A stretch of 38,355 bases of DNA from Planctomycetaceae bacterium (GTDB lineage: Bacteria > Planctomycetota > Phycisphaerae > Phycisphaerales > SM1A02). The translations under genes were made by a program, and so were the position numbers. Below are positions 32,428 to 38,355 of the stretch, in pieces (position 1 is the stretch's first letter; every line of letters starts with the position of its first letter). The notes under the pieces were generated by a model. It searched no databases, was not told where the DNA came from, and was given only the letters and a program-made list of their open reading frames with translations. The DNA lies in assembly GCA_947441435.1 (NCBI GenBank), contig CANETX010000006.1:1-38355 (forward strand). Direction: 5' to 3'.

Positions 32428-32446
32428 CGCCCCCTCCGAAGGGGCG
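32428..32446 (-). other. Stem-loop in the moxR leader
   Basis: CCCCT-CCGA-AGGGG (32431-32444) with two outer G-C pairs past a bulged C. In the moxR transcript it becomes a hairpin 11 bases before the first possible start codon, where a ribosome-binding site would be expected; none is seen. Confidence 0.45.
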
Positions 32447-32464
32447 GTTCGGAGCGGGCCGGGG

Positions 32465-32482
32465 ATGATAAGCGGCTACCTT
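32465..32482. promoter_or_regulatory. Divergent -10-like boxes between moxR and the dehydrogenase gene
   Basis: On the minus strand TATCAT (32470-32465) lies about 47 bases before the moxR ATG at 32417. On the plus strand TACCTT (32477-32482) lies six bases before the ATG at 32489, which would make that transcript start at the A of ATG. Neither has an obvious -35, so both calls are weak. Confidence 0.35.
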
Positions 32483-32488
32483 TGCGCG

Positions 32489-33406
32489 ATGGCGAAATCG
32501 ATGCAGGTCGCGTGGATCGGGACGGGAATGATGGGGGCTCCGATGGCGGGGCATCTCCTGGCGGCGGGCCATGCGGTCAATGTGCACTCGCGGACCCGCG
32601 CGAAGGCTGAGTTACTGCTCGCCAGCGGTGCGCGATGGTGCGACACTCCGGCCGAAGCGGCAAGTGGATGCGACGTCGCCTTCTCGATGGTCGGCACTCC
32701 GGCGGAAGTCGAGGCTGTGCACCTCGGCGTGACGGGCACGCTGCGTGCCGCAGATCCACCTCGCATCCTCGTCGACATGAGCACGAGCAGTCCAGAACTC
32801 GCGGTTCGCCTCGATGAATCCGCGCGAATGGCTGGGAGCCGCGCGTGCGATGCCCCCGTCACCGGCGGTGATGTCGGTGCGCGAAACGCGACCCTGTCGA
32901 TCATGGTCGGCGGTGACGAGGCGTCCTGCGGCCTGATCGCCCCTCTCCTCGGTGCGCTTGGAAAGACCATCGTTCGCCACGGCGAGGCGGGGCAAGGCCA
33001 GCGAGCGAAACTCGTGAACCAGATTCTCATCGCAGCGACCATGGTGGGCATGTGCGAAGGACTCGCGAGCGCACGCGCTTCGGGGCTCGACGAGCAACGG
33101 GTGCTCGAGAGCGTCGGCGCCGGAGCCGCCGGTAGTTGGGCGCTCGCCAATCTCGCGCCGAGGGTCCTCAAGGGAAATCTCGAACCAGGATTCATGGTGG
33201 ACCACTTCGTCAAGGACCTTGGACTCGCGCTCGCAATGTGCGAGTCTCAAGGAATCCGCCTTCCCGGCGTGGAGCTTGCCCAGCGGCTCTACCGACAGCT
33301 TCAGGCCGATGGCCATGGGCGTCGTGGGACTCAGGCGCTGGTTCTGGCCTATCCCGAAGGGCGGAGAGAGCCTCGTCCGCTTGCGGCGAACCCCGATCGC
33401 GGGTAG
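32489..33406 (+). CDS. NAD(P)-dependent beta-hydroxyacid dehydrogenase (3-hydroxyisobutyrate dehydrogenase family)
   Basis: A 305-aa soluble enzyme. The Rossmann motif VAWIGTGMMGAPMAGHLL (7-24) contains GxGxxG. The substrate-binding DAPVTGGDVGARNATLSIMV (at about 128-147) is the family's DAPVSGG block, and the catalytic Lys is in RAKLVNQ (near 173-179). The helical C-terminal domain includes MVDHFVKDLGLAL, with the usual KDLxLA wording. It could act on 3-hydroxyisobutyrate, tartronate semialdehyde or related short hydroxyacids; sequence alone does not tell. It lies divergent from moxR. The ATG at 32489 is chosen since the Rossmann strand begins six residues in. Confidence 0.88.
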   Translation: MAKSMQVAWIGTGMMGAPMAGHLLAAGHAVNVHSRTRAKAELLLASGARWCDTPAEAASGCDVAFSMVGTPAEVEAVHLGVTGTLRAADPPRILVDMSTSSPELAVRLDESARMAGSRACDAPVTGGDVGARNATLSIMVGGDEASCGLIAPLLGALGKTIVRHGEAGQGQRAKLVNQILIAATMVGMCEGLASARASGLDEQRVLESVGAGAAGSWALANLAPRVLKGNLEPGFMVDHFVKDLGLALAMCESQGIRLPGVELAQRLYRQLQADGHGRRGTQALVLAYPEGRREPRPLAANPDRG

Positions 33407-33434
33407 TCTTCCCGACCCCCCTTGGGAGCCACCA

Positions 33435-33743
33435 ATGACTGAACTGACCCCCGGAACCACCGTCACAATCTCAGTCATCAAGGTTCCAAGAGAACCGCGC
33501 CATCGCAAGACCATCGAGCGGCTGATGCGCCTCCAACCGGCCATCCAGCGCACGCTGACCCGTGTTGCGCGCGTGCGCGGCCGGACGAATCCTGTGAATC
33601 AGCGAGGTGGTCGAATGTGGATTTCGCGCATCGCGGCGACCCGCTGCGTGAGCGCGTCCAAGGGAGCAAAGTTCTCCCTGCGCATCACTCCCCAGATCAT
33701 CCCTGACGTCAAGGCAATCTCGCGCTTCGTCGAGATCGCCTGA
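33435..33743 (+). CDS. Small basic protein of unknown function
   Basis: A 102-aa protein rich in Arg and Lys. No known family is recognised. The middle reads PRHRKTIERLMRLQPAIQRT with several further arginines (RVARVRGR), followed by NQRGGRMWISRIAATR and a beta-rich end (AKFSLRITPQIIPDVKAISR). The arrangement, with a positively charged helix followed by a strand-rich end, would suit nucleic-acid binding, but nothing proves it. Evidence that it is a real gene: a GGGAG motif before the ATG at 33435, codon use like its neighbours, and the absence of any better frame there. It follows the dehydrogenase by 28 bases and meets the convergent gene 31 bases after its stop. Confidence 0.6.
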   Translation: MTELTPGTTVTISVIKVPREPRHRKTIERLMRLQPAIQRTLTRVARVRGRTNPVNQRGGRMWISRIAATRCVSASKGAKFSLRITPQIIPDVKAISRFVEIA

Positions 33744-33756
33744 GCGCACAGGCTGG

Positions 33757-33769
33757 GTGCCCGAGGCAC
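33757..33769. terminator. Possible terminator hairpin between convergent genes
   Basis: GTGCC-CGA-GGCAC, a perfect five-pair stem with a three-base loop, in the 31-base gap between convergent stops. There is no T tract on either side, so it is at best a weak terminator or a stabilising end structure. Confidence 0.35.
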
Positions 33770-33774
33770 GTCGA

Positions 33775-34512
33775 TCAACACATCCCGGTCGCTTGGCGAA
33801 TCGGCACCACAAGGTGCGGGATCGCTCGCTGTTCGCACAGCCGCTCCGCATGGCCGCAGAGTGTCGCGAAGATCGTCGGCAACTCGTCGAGTGAATCCAA
33901 GGGTCCCTGCCTTCGGACCGTGACGTAGACACTGATGGTGCCGGGGCCGGTGGGCTCCCGATCACCCCTTGCGCCGGGGCGAGTCTTCACCTCGAAAGAT
34001 GCCTGCAATTCGCCGCCGGGAGTGAGCGCGATCCCAATGAAAGGCTGGACATCGATCGCGGACTCTTGCAAGGGATCGATGAGCATGCTCAACGGGCTCG
34101 CTGCAAGCAGCGCATCGCAGACGGTGGTGTCGCGGGAACCCTCTGTCTCGATGTCGAAGCCGAACGTGAGATCGATCGACTCGATGTCGATTGGGCTCAG
34201 GGAGAGGTACCACGGCGCTGTCGCGAGCACCGCCCGGTGGAGTCGGTACCCGTCATCGGTGGAGAGTGGATTGAGATGGCCCGAACGGATCGAGGTCCGC
34301 CGCAGGGCGACCCACAGGAAGTCGCGCACGTCGTGGACTGACTCAAGTGCTACCTCCTCGTCGCGGCGGCGGACGATGCCCAATCTTGGTTGGTCGCGCC
34401 GGAGGCGATCGAAGAGATCCAACGTCGGCTCCCGCGCCTCCGGGAGATCCAGAGTCAGCGAGATCCGCTGGTTCACGAAAAAGTCGCTGCACCACGAGCC
34501 GAAGTCCGGCAT
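33775..34512 (-). CDS. Conserved-looking protein of unknown function
   Basis: A 245-aa soluble protein without signal peptide or membrane segment. I do not recognise the family. It begins MPDFGSWCSDFFVNQRISLT, has a mixed alpha/beta composition, an AVLATAPWYLSLSPIDIESI block (93-112) followed by DLTFGFDIETEG, and a strand-rich second half (IGIALTPGGELQASFEVKTR). The even spread of residues and normal hydrophobic pattern argue it is truly coding. The start lies ten bases downstream of the HAD phosphatase stop, so it is the last gene of the dedA-sucC-HAD unit. A TAGCGT box lies six bases before the ATG, but its TAG is the stop codon of the previous gene, so it may be chance. Confidence 0.65.
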   Translation of the reverse strand: MPDFGSWCSDFFVNQRISLTLDLPEAREPTLDLFDRLRRDQPRLGIVRRRDEEVALESVHDVRDFLWVALRRTSIRSGHLNPLSTDDGYRLHRAVLATAPWYLSLSPIDIESIDLTFGFDIETEGSRDTTVCDALLAASPLSMLIDPLQESAIDVQPFIGIALTPGGELQASFEVKTRPGARGDREPTGPGTISVYVTVRRQGPLDSLDELPTIFATLCGHAERLCEQRAIPHLVVPIRQATGMC

Positions 34513-34521
34513 GCCGAGACG

Positions 34522-35232
34522 CTAACGCGCAGGGTCCGCCAGAGGCCGTTTCCGACTCGTCATCCACAGCGCGATCGAGTCGGTGTCCCTGAGGTCGTCG
34601 AGCAAGAGGTCTGGGGTGTGACCGGCCAGTTCCTCGCGGGGATGGGCCCCAGTCGCCACCGCGACCACGTGGCAGCCATTGGCTCGCGCGCAGTCGATGT
34701 CGAGGGGGGTGTCCCCGACGATGATCACGTCGGCGGGTTCGATCGGACCTCTGGTGGCGGCGTGGCGCCCCATGGCCTTCGGGGGAAGGTCCCGACGGTG
34801 ATCGCCATCATCCGCCCACGCGTTGAACTCGAAGGCCGACAAGTCGAAGCCTGCCCGCTCGACCTTGAGCCGCCCGGTGTGCTCATAGTTCCCCGTCAGC
34901 AGCCCGAGCGCGATGCCTTCCGTCGCCGCGAGGCGCTCAACGAGCGCGAGTGCCCCGGCCAAGGGTTGCGATCGTCCGGCAGCGTCAAGGACGCGCCCAA
35001 GATGGACCCCGTACCGAGCGCGGAATGCACCATGGTCGGTGCGCGCGTGATCGACCCCGCCAGAGGCCATGAGATCCCGCCAGATCAGGCTGTCGAGGCG
35101 ACCTGAGATCGAGATGCCATCGAAGCTGAAGGTGCGGCCGGGGTGAAGTTCCTCAGCCGTCGCCTGCATCGCCGCGAGACCTGCGCCGTGGGTCTTCAGG
35201 AGTGTTCCGTCGATGTCGAGAAGGACGAGCAT
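34522..35232 (-). CDS. HAD superfamily hydrolase (phosphoglycolate phosphatase-like)
   Basis: A 236-aa phosphatase. Motif I is LVLLDIDGTLLKTHGAG (Asp6 and Asp8), motif II is LGLLTGNYEHT with Thr, the conserved Lys of motif III lies in the RRDLPPKAMGRHA region, and motif IV is DVIIVGDTPLDIDCARANGC. A helical cap of about 80 residues follows motif I, which places it in the Gph/PGMB-like subfamily I. It dephosphorylates a small phosphate ester; the substrate is not evident. It starts six bases after the sucC stop and belongs to the same transcript. Confidence 0.9.
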   Translation of the reverse strand: MLVLLDIDGTLLKTHGAGLAAMQATAEELHPGRTFSFDGISISGRLDSLIWRDLMASGGVDHARTDHGAFRARYGVHLGRVLDAAGRSQPLAGALALVERLAATEGIALGLLTGNYEHTGRLKVERAGFDLSAFEFNAWADDGDHRRDLPPKAMGRHAATRGPIEPADVIIVGDTPLDIDCARANGCHVVAVATGAHPREELAGHTPDLLLDDLRDTDSIALWMTSRKRPLADPAR

Positions 35233-35238
35233 GCGTCC

Positions 35239-36444
35239 CTAGACCGGCTGTGAGACGGCGGCCACGACCTTGGCTGCGGCATCTGCGAGGTCCGCCGCGA
35301 TCGCCATCGTGGGAATTTCAGCGCGGGCCTCATCAAGAATCCGGCGGGCCTGCGCGACGTTCGTCCCCTCGAGGCGGACCACGAGTGGCACCTTGAATCC
35401 GATGTTCGTCGCGGCGGTGACGATCGCTCGCGCAATGCGGTCGCAGGGCATGATTCCCCCGAAGATGTTGACGAGCACCCCTTGCACCCGCGCATCGCTG
35501 AGAATGATCCGGAATGCCTCGGTGACCGCCTCGTCGCTGGCGCTGCCACCGACATCGAGAAAGTTCGCAGGCTCGCCGCCGTGGAGCTTGATGATGTCCA
35601 TCGTGCTCATGGCCAGTCCCGCCCCATTGACGAGGCAACCAATGTTGCCGTCGAGGGCAACATAGGAGAGGCCGAATTCCTGCGCCCGCCGTTCGGACGG
35701 GTTCTCCTCAAGGGGATCGTTCATCGCGGCGATCTCGCCGTGGCGGAAGAGTGCGTTGTCGTCGAAGGCAAACTTGGCGTCGATGGCCATGACCTGGCCG
35801 TCGGGGTGGCTCGCGCTCGGCGGAGTCAGGACGAGGGGATTGACCTCGACGAGGCTCGCATCGCATTCGCGCTCGAGCTGGGCGAGCTTGCTGAAGATGC
35901 TGACGGCCTGCGCGATCGCCTTCCCCTTGAAACCCAGGGCCAGTGCCAGCGCCCGCCCTCGGAAGGGGAGGAGTCCGTGCTGGGGGTCGAGTTCCACCCG
36001 GAGGATCGCAGCCGGATTGCGCTCCGCCACTCGTTCGATCTCGACTCCACCCTCGGCGCTTGCAATGAGCGTGTTCGCGCTGCGGGCGCGATCGACGAGC
36101 ACCGCAACGTAGTACTCATGCGCGATCTCCACGGCGTCCGCGACCAAGAGCCGCGAGACCTCGAGCCCCTCGGGAGGAGTCTGTGGACTGTGCATCCGAC
36201 TCGCAAGCATGAAGGCAGCCGCCTCTTTCGCGTCGGCGGCGCTCTTGACCACCTTCACGAATCCAGCCTTTCCACGTCCACCGGCGTGGACCTGCGCCTT
36301 CACGACGACCATCTTTGATCCTCCGGCGAAGAGCCCCTTCGCTGCTGTATGGGCTTGGTCGACGGAGGTGACCATCGACCCCGAGGGAACCGGGATGCCC
36401 GCTCCTGCGAGGATCGCTCGTGCCTGGAACTCGTGGATTTTCAT
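35239..36444 (-). CDS. sucC: Succinyl-CoA synthetase beta subunit
   Basis: A 401-aa ATP-grasp protein, the nucleotide- and succinate-binding subunit of succinyl-CoA ligase, which converts succinyl-CoA to succinate with ATP or GTP formation in the TCA cycle. It has the N-terminal [20 protein letters not shown], the lysine and Gly-rich loop [19 protein letters not shown] (46-64), the metal/nucleotide-site [46 protein letters not shown] and [18 protein letters not shown]. It is slightly longer than the usual 385-390 aa because of short insertions. The alpha subunit gene sucD normally follows directly but is absent; a HAD phosphatase takes its place. A TAGGAT box is nine bases before the ATG, but its TAG is the stop of the previous gene. 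Confidence 0.96.
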   Translation of the reverse strand: MKIHEFQARAILAGAGIPVPSGSMVTSVDQAHTAAKGLFAGGSKMVVVKAQVHAGGRGKAGFVKVVKSAADAKEAAAFMLASRMHSPQTPPEGLEVSRLLVADAVEIAHEYYVAVLVDRARSANTLIASAEGGVEIERVAERNPAAILRVELDPQHGLLPFRGRALALALGFKGKAIAQAVSIFSKLAQLERECDASLVEVNPLVLTPPSASHPDGQVMAIDAKFAFDDNALFRHGEIAAMNDPLEENPSERRAQEFGLSYVALDGNIGCLVNGAGLAMSTMDIIKLHGGEPANFLDVGGSASDEAVTEAFRIILSDARVQGVLVNIFGGIMPCDRIARAIVTAATNIGFKVPLVVRLEGTNVAQARRILDEARAEIPTMAIAADLADAAAKVVAAVSQPV

Positions 36445-36456
36445 GGGTCGCCGATC

Positions 36457-37107
36457 CTACCGGGGGGCGGCTGGCGTACGACTGCGCCACCACTCGACGG
36501 CGACTGGCAGGACTGACAGGACCACAATCGCGACGACGACGAGCTCGAAGTTGCGCTTGACGAAGGGCAGTTCCCCAAAGGCAAACCCAGCGCCGACGAG
36601 AAGAACGACCCAGAGGAGCGCCCCCACGACGTTGTAGACCATGAATTGCCGGTAGGTCATGGTGCCGATCCCTGCAAGGAAGGGAGCAAACGTCCGCACG
36701 ATGGGGACGAACCGGGCGAGGACGACGGCCTTGGGGCCGTGTCGCTCAAAGAAGCGATGGGTGCGCTCGAGGTACGCGACCTTGAGACCAGGAATCTTTC
36801 CACCAAAGGCGCGCGGTCCGATCCACTTCCCGATGTGGTAGTTGACTCCATCGCCCAGGACCGCCGCAGCGAAGATCACGAGCCCTGCGCTCCATGGATC
36901 GATGCCGATGTCGCGCGCAGCAATCGCCCCAACCGCAAAGAGCAGGCTGTCGCCGGGAAGAAACGGCGTGATGACCAGCCCCGTCTCGCAGAAGACGATC
37001 GCGAAGAGGATCACGAGCGCCCACGCTCCCGAGCCCTGCACCAGTTCGGCGAGGAAGGTGTCGAGTTCCGTGAAGAGCCGCGGGACTTGGTCGAGGAATC
37101 CTTCCAT
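36457..37107 (-). CDS. DedA family membrane protein
   Basis: A 216-aa inner-membrane protein of the DedA/SNARE-associated (VTT) fold. Key blocks are ETGLVITPFLPGDSLLFAVG, GDGVNYHIGKWIGPRAF, and FVPIVRTFAPFLAGIGTMTY, the re-entrant loop and helix with essential Arg residues known from E. coli DedA proteins. Members take part in lipid carrier recycling (undecaprenyl phosphate or phosphatidylethanolamine flipping), membrane homeostasis and proton-linked physiology. The ATG at 37107 is favoured over an in-frame start at 37146, which would run toward the tRNA gene. No ribosome-binding site is clear. It is followed after 12 bases by sucC. Confidence 0.92.
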   Translation of the reverse strand: MEGFLDQVPRLFTELDTFLAELVQGSGAWALVILFAIVFCETGLVITPFLPGDSLLFAVGAIAARDIGIDPWSAGLVIFAAAVLGDGVNYHIGKWIGPRAFGGKIPGLKVAYLERTHRFFERHGPKAVVLARFVPIVRTFAPFLAGIGTMTYRQFMVYNVVGALLWVVLLVGAGFAFGELPFVKRNFELVVVAIVVLSVLPVAVEWWRSRTPAAPR

Positions 37108-37166
37108 CACTGAGTCACCGGGCCACTGCGCAGCCCGCGCGGTCATGGGCCTTCGAAACGATCGAA

Positions 37167-37257
37167 CGGACAGGGCGGGATTCGAACCCGCGATAGGGGT
37201 ATAAGCCCCTATACCGGTTTAGCAAACCGACGCCTTCAGCCGCTCGGCCACCTGTCC
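37167..37257 (-). tRNA. tRNA-Ser(GCT)
   Basis: A 91-base class II tRNA. The acceptor GGACAGG pairs with CCTGTCC, followed by discriminator G. The anticodon loop TTGCTAA gives GCT, which reads AGC and AGU. The variable arm is long, with TAGGGG/CCCCTA pairing, as expected for serine. The T arm contains GGTTCGAATCC. No CCA is encoded; the next bases are TTC. Confidence 0.96.
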
Positions 37258-37286
37258 TGATGCGTGTTCGAGTGTAGCAACGTGGA

Positions 37287-38006
37287 TCACACGGGGATCG
37301 CAATCGCCGAGAGCATCCGCGCGGGATTGGTCGACTCCCGTCGATGGCTTGCGCAGCGCACATCGCTGATCGTGCAGATGCCCGAGGCTTCGATCGCGGC
37401 GTCCGCCAAGCCAGCCGCCCGGAGTCGGAGCCGCGCAGCGAGTGCGCAGTCGGCGAGCGCCTTCCCTGGCCGTGTCCCCTCTCGGACGCACGTGCCGAGT
37501 CCGTGCCGAACAAACTCATCGATGACATCACCACCGACCTCATACGCATCTGCCCCCGCGCACGGGCCGAGAGCGGCGACCATCGCCGAGGGCTCGGCGC
37601 CAAACTGTTCGATCATCCCACGCACAGCCGCCCCGATCGAGTCCGCGATCAGCCCTCGCCATCCTGCGTGAACGGCTGCGCAACTCTTCGAGTGCGCACA
37701 CCAGATGAGCACGCTCACGCAGTCGGCTGACGTGACCATCGGGACAAGAGCGGGGGAGTCATTGAGGACTGCATCGGCCTCGGGAAGACTCGGGCCGAGG
37801 CACTCTTGCGCCCGGACGAATCTCGCCCCATGCACTTGCTTCGCTCTTGCGGGGCGAGCGCACGCCCCCGCAAGTCGGTGAGCGATCGTGTCGGCACTGG
37901 GCGCCAACTTCCGCGAGAAGAAGTGTGGAACGCCGGCGCGCGTCAGCAGCGTCGAGACCCACGCCGAGTCAAGCTCGGGCGCGAGCCGCCAACTGTTAGG
38001 GGACAT
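37287..38006 (-). CDS. pgeF: Peptidoglycan editing factor / purine nucleoside phosphorylase, YfiH family
   Basis: A 239-aa protein of the DUF152 (YlmD/YfiH, LACC1) family. The three metal-site residues are seen: His59 in KQVHGARF, Cys96 in SADCVSVLI and His113 in VHAGWRGL. The block LGPCAGADAYEVGGDVIDEF and a C-terminal SHRREST, corresponding to the usual YRRDG region, also fit. Family members act as purine nucleoside phosphorylases/adenosine deaminases, and in E. coli PgeF prevents incorporation of L-serine into peptidoglycan precursors. The ATG at 38006 overlaps the end of the upstream reading frame by 11 bases. Its 3' end is 29 bases from the tRNA-Ser gene. Confidence 0.92.
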   Translation of the reverse strand: MSPNSWRLAPELDSAWVSTLLTRAGVPHFFSRKLAPSADTIAHRLAGACARPARAKQVHGARFVRAQECLGPSLPEADAVLNDSPALVPMVTSADCVSVLIWCAHSKSCAAVHAGWRGLIADSIGAAVRGMIEQFGAEPSAMVAALGPCAGADAYEVGGDVIDEFVRHGLGTCVREGTRPGKALADCALAARLRLRAAGLADAAIEASGICTISDVRCASHRRESTNPARMLSAIAIPV

Positions 38007-38355
38007 CCCACCCGAGGCAGTCGATGACCTTTAGTTGCGCTGTCGACAGGAAACTGGGGAAAAACGTCGTTCCGTCGGGGATGGCGGCCATGCCCATCAG
38101 GAGTGGGGCGTCCAGAAAACCAGCCGCAGCGTTGGTGTCATCGAAGAGGAACAACTCATAGTCAACGCCGAGGATGCCATCGTTGGTCGTGGACCCATCG
38201 AGTCCGGTGACATAGTCAAGGATGACCTCACCCTGCGTCAGGTTGAGCCCGCGCACGACGAACCGCGAGTAGTAACCGGGATAGGTCGGGTTGTAGTCGA
38301 TGAGGAAGCAGAACCCGGAGTCGGTCACATACTCGGGCATCGTGCAGTCGGTGAA
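37996..38355 (-). CDS. C-terminal part of a probable secreted protein (partial)
   Basis: The frame is open to the right edge, so the protein starts outside the window; at least 119 residues are seen. No family is recognised. The sequence is acidic and aromatic-rich with Thr/Asn/Gly loops (TDSGFCFLIDYNPTYPGYYS), typical of extracellular beta-rich proteins in this sort of genome. It ends in a short helix QLKVIDCLGWDVP with a Cys. A Met near the edge is not a convincing start because the frame continues upstream without a stop. It overlaps the pgeF start by 11 bases, so the two may share a transcript. It lacks a dockerin-like tail. Confidence 0.6.
   Translation of the reverse strand, partial: FTDCTMPEYVTDSGFCFLIDYNPTYPGYYSRFVVRGLNLTQGEVILDYVTGLDGSTTNDGILGVDYELFLFDDTNAAAGFLDAPLLMGMAAIPDGTTFFPSFLSTAQLKVIDCLGWDVP

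Overview
The window is GC-rich, gene-dense bacterial chromosome and probably comes from a planctomycete, most likely of the Phycisphaerae type. The evidence is a secreted protein with CC-rich repeats and a C-terminal dockerin-like pair of DxNxDG motifs, a complete single-operon Bat (aerotolerance) cluster, several conserved-looking proteins of no known family, and an rnpA/yidD layout unlike the usual rpmH-rnpA-yidD-yidC order. There is no phage, insertion sequence, CRISPR array or other obvious mobile DNA. The longest gap without a gene is 188 bases. The taxonomic call is an inference from gene content.

Left part (1-7399). The minus strand carries gcvH followed by a LolD-like ABC ATPase and the start of its FtsX/LolE-type permease, which is cut by the window edge. 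Divergent from these is a tightly coupled plus-strand run: a TIM-barrel protein, cytidylate kinase, a PlsC-like acyltransferase and a CCA-adding/poly(A) polymerase. After a 16-bp perfect palindrome and a -10-like box come two tandem secreted ClpP/NfeD-fold paralogs. The second keeps an ISGG serine motif; the first appears to have lost it. They are separated by six tandem 9-bp repeats.

Middle-left (7412-19227). An ABC-2 permease gene on the minus strand diverges from a long plus-strand operon: a 705-aa HflK-like SPFH protein with six extra membrane segments, HflC, a third SPFH protein, an ABC-2 ATPase with a Pro/Ala-rich tail, a large ABC-2-like membrane protein, a 653-aa anchored protein of unknown function, a fumarylacetoacetate-hydrolase-family enzyme and yidD. 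The two permeases share a recognisable motif, so one ATPase may serve both.

Centre (19133-23502). rnpA is translationally coupled behind a ClC chloride channel on the minus strand, and its 3' end overlaps yidD antisense. A short omega-like (RpoZ) gene diverges from the ClC gene. It has a good sigma70-type promoter and a leader hairpin that covers its ribosome-binding site. A secreted Cys-rich, dockerin-like protein and tRNA-Ser(CGA) follow.

Right (23508-38355). A minus-strand operon, in transcription order, holds moxR, DUF58, a BatD-related membrane protein, batA, batB, batC (with a poly-Gln/Asp/Lys region), batD and batE. Divergent from moxR is a 3-hydroxyisobutyrate-dehydrogenase-family gene and a small basic protein. 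The rest of the minus strand holds a secreted-protein fragment, pgeF, tRNA-Ser(GCT), a DedA protein, sucC (without adjacent sucD), a HAD phosphatase and a protein of unknown function. Neither tRNA encodes CCA, which agrees with the CCA-adding enzyme upstream.

The most notable points are the active/inactive protease-fold pair with its palindrome and 9-bp repeat array, the three-SPFH plus ABC-2 operon, the ClC-rnpA coupling with yidD antisense overlap, the hairpin masking the rpoZ-like ribosome-binding site, and several TAnnnT boxes close enough to start codons to suggest leaderless transcripts.
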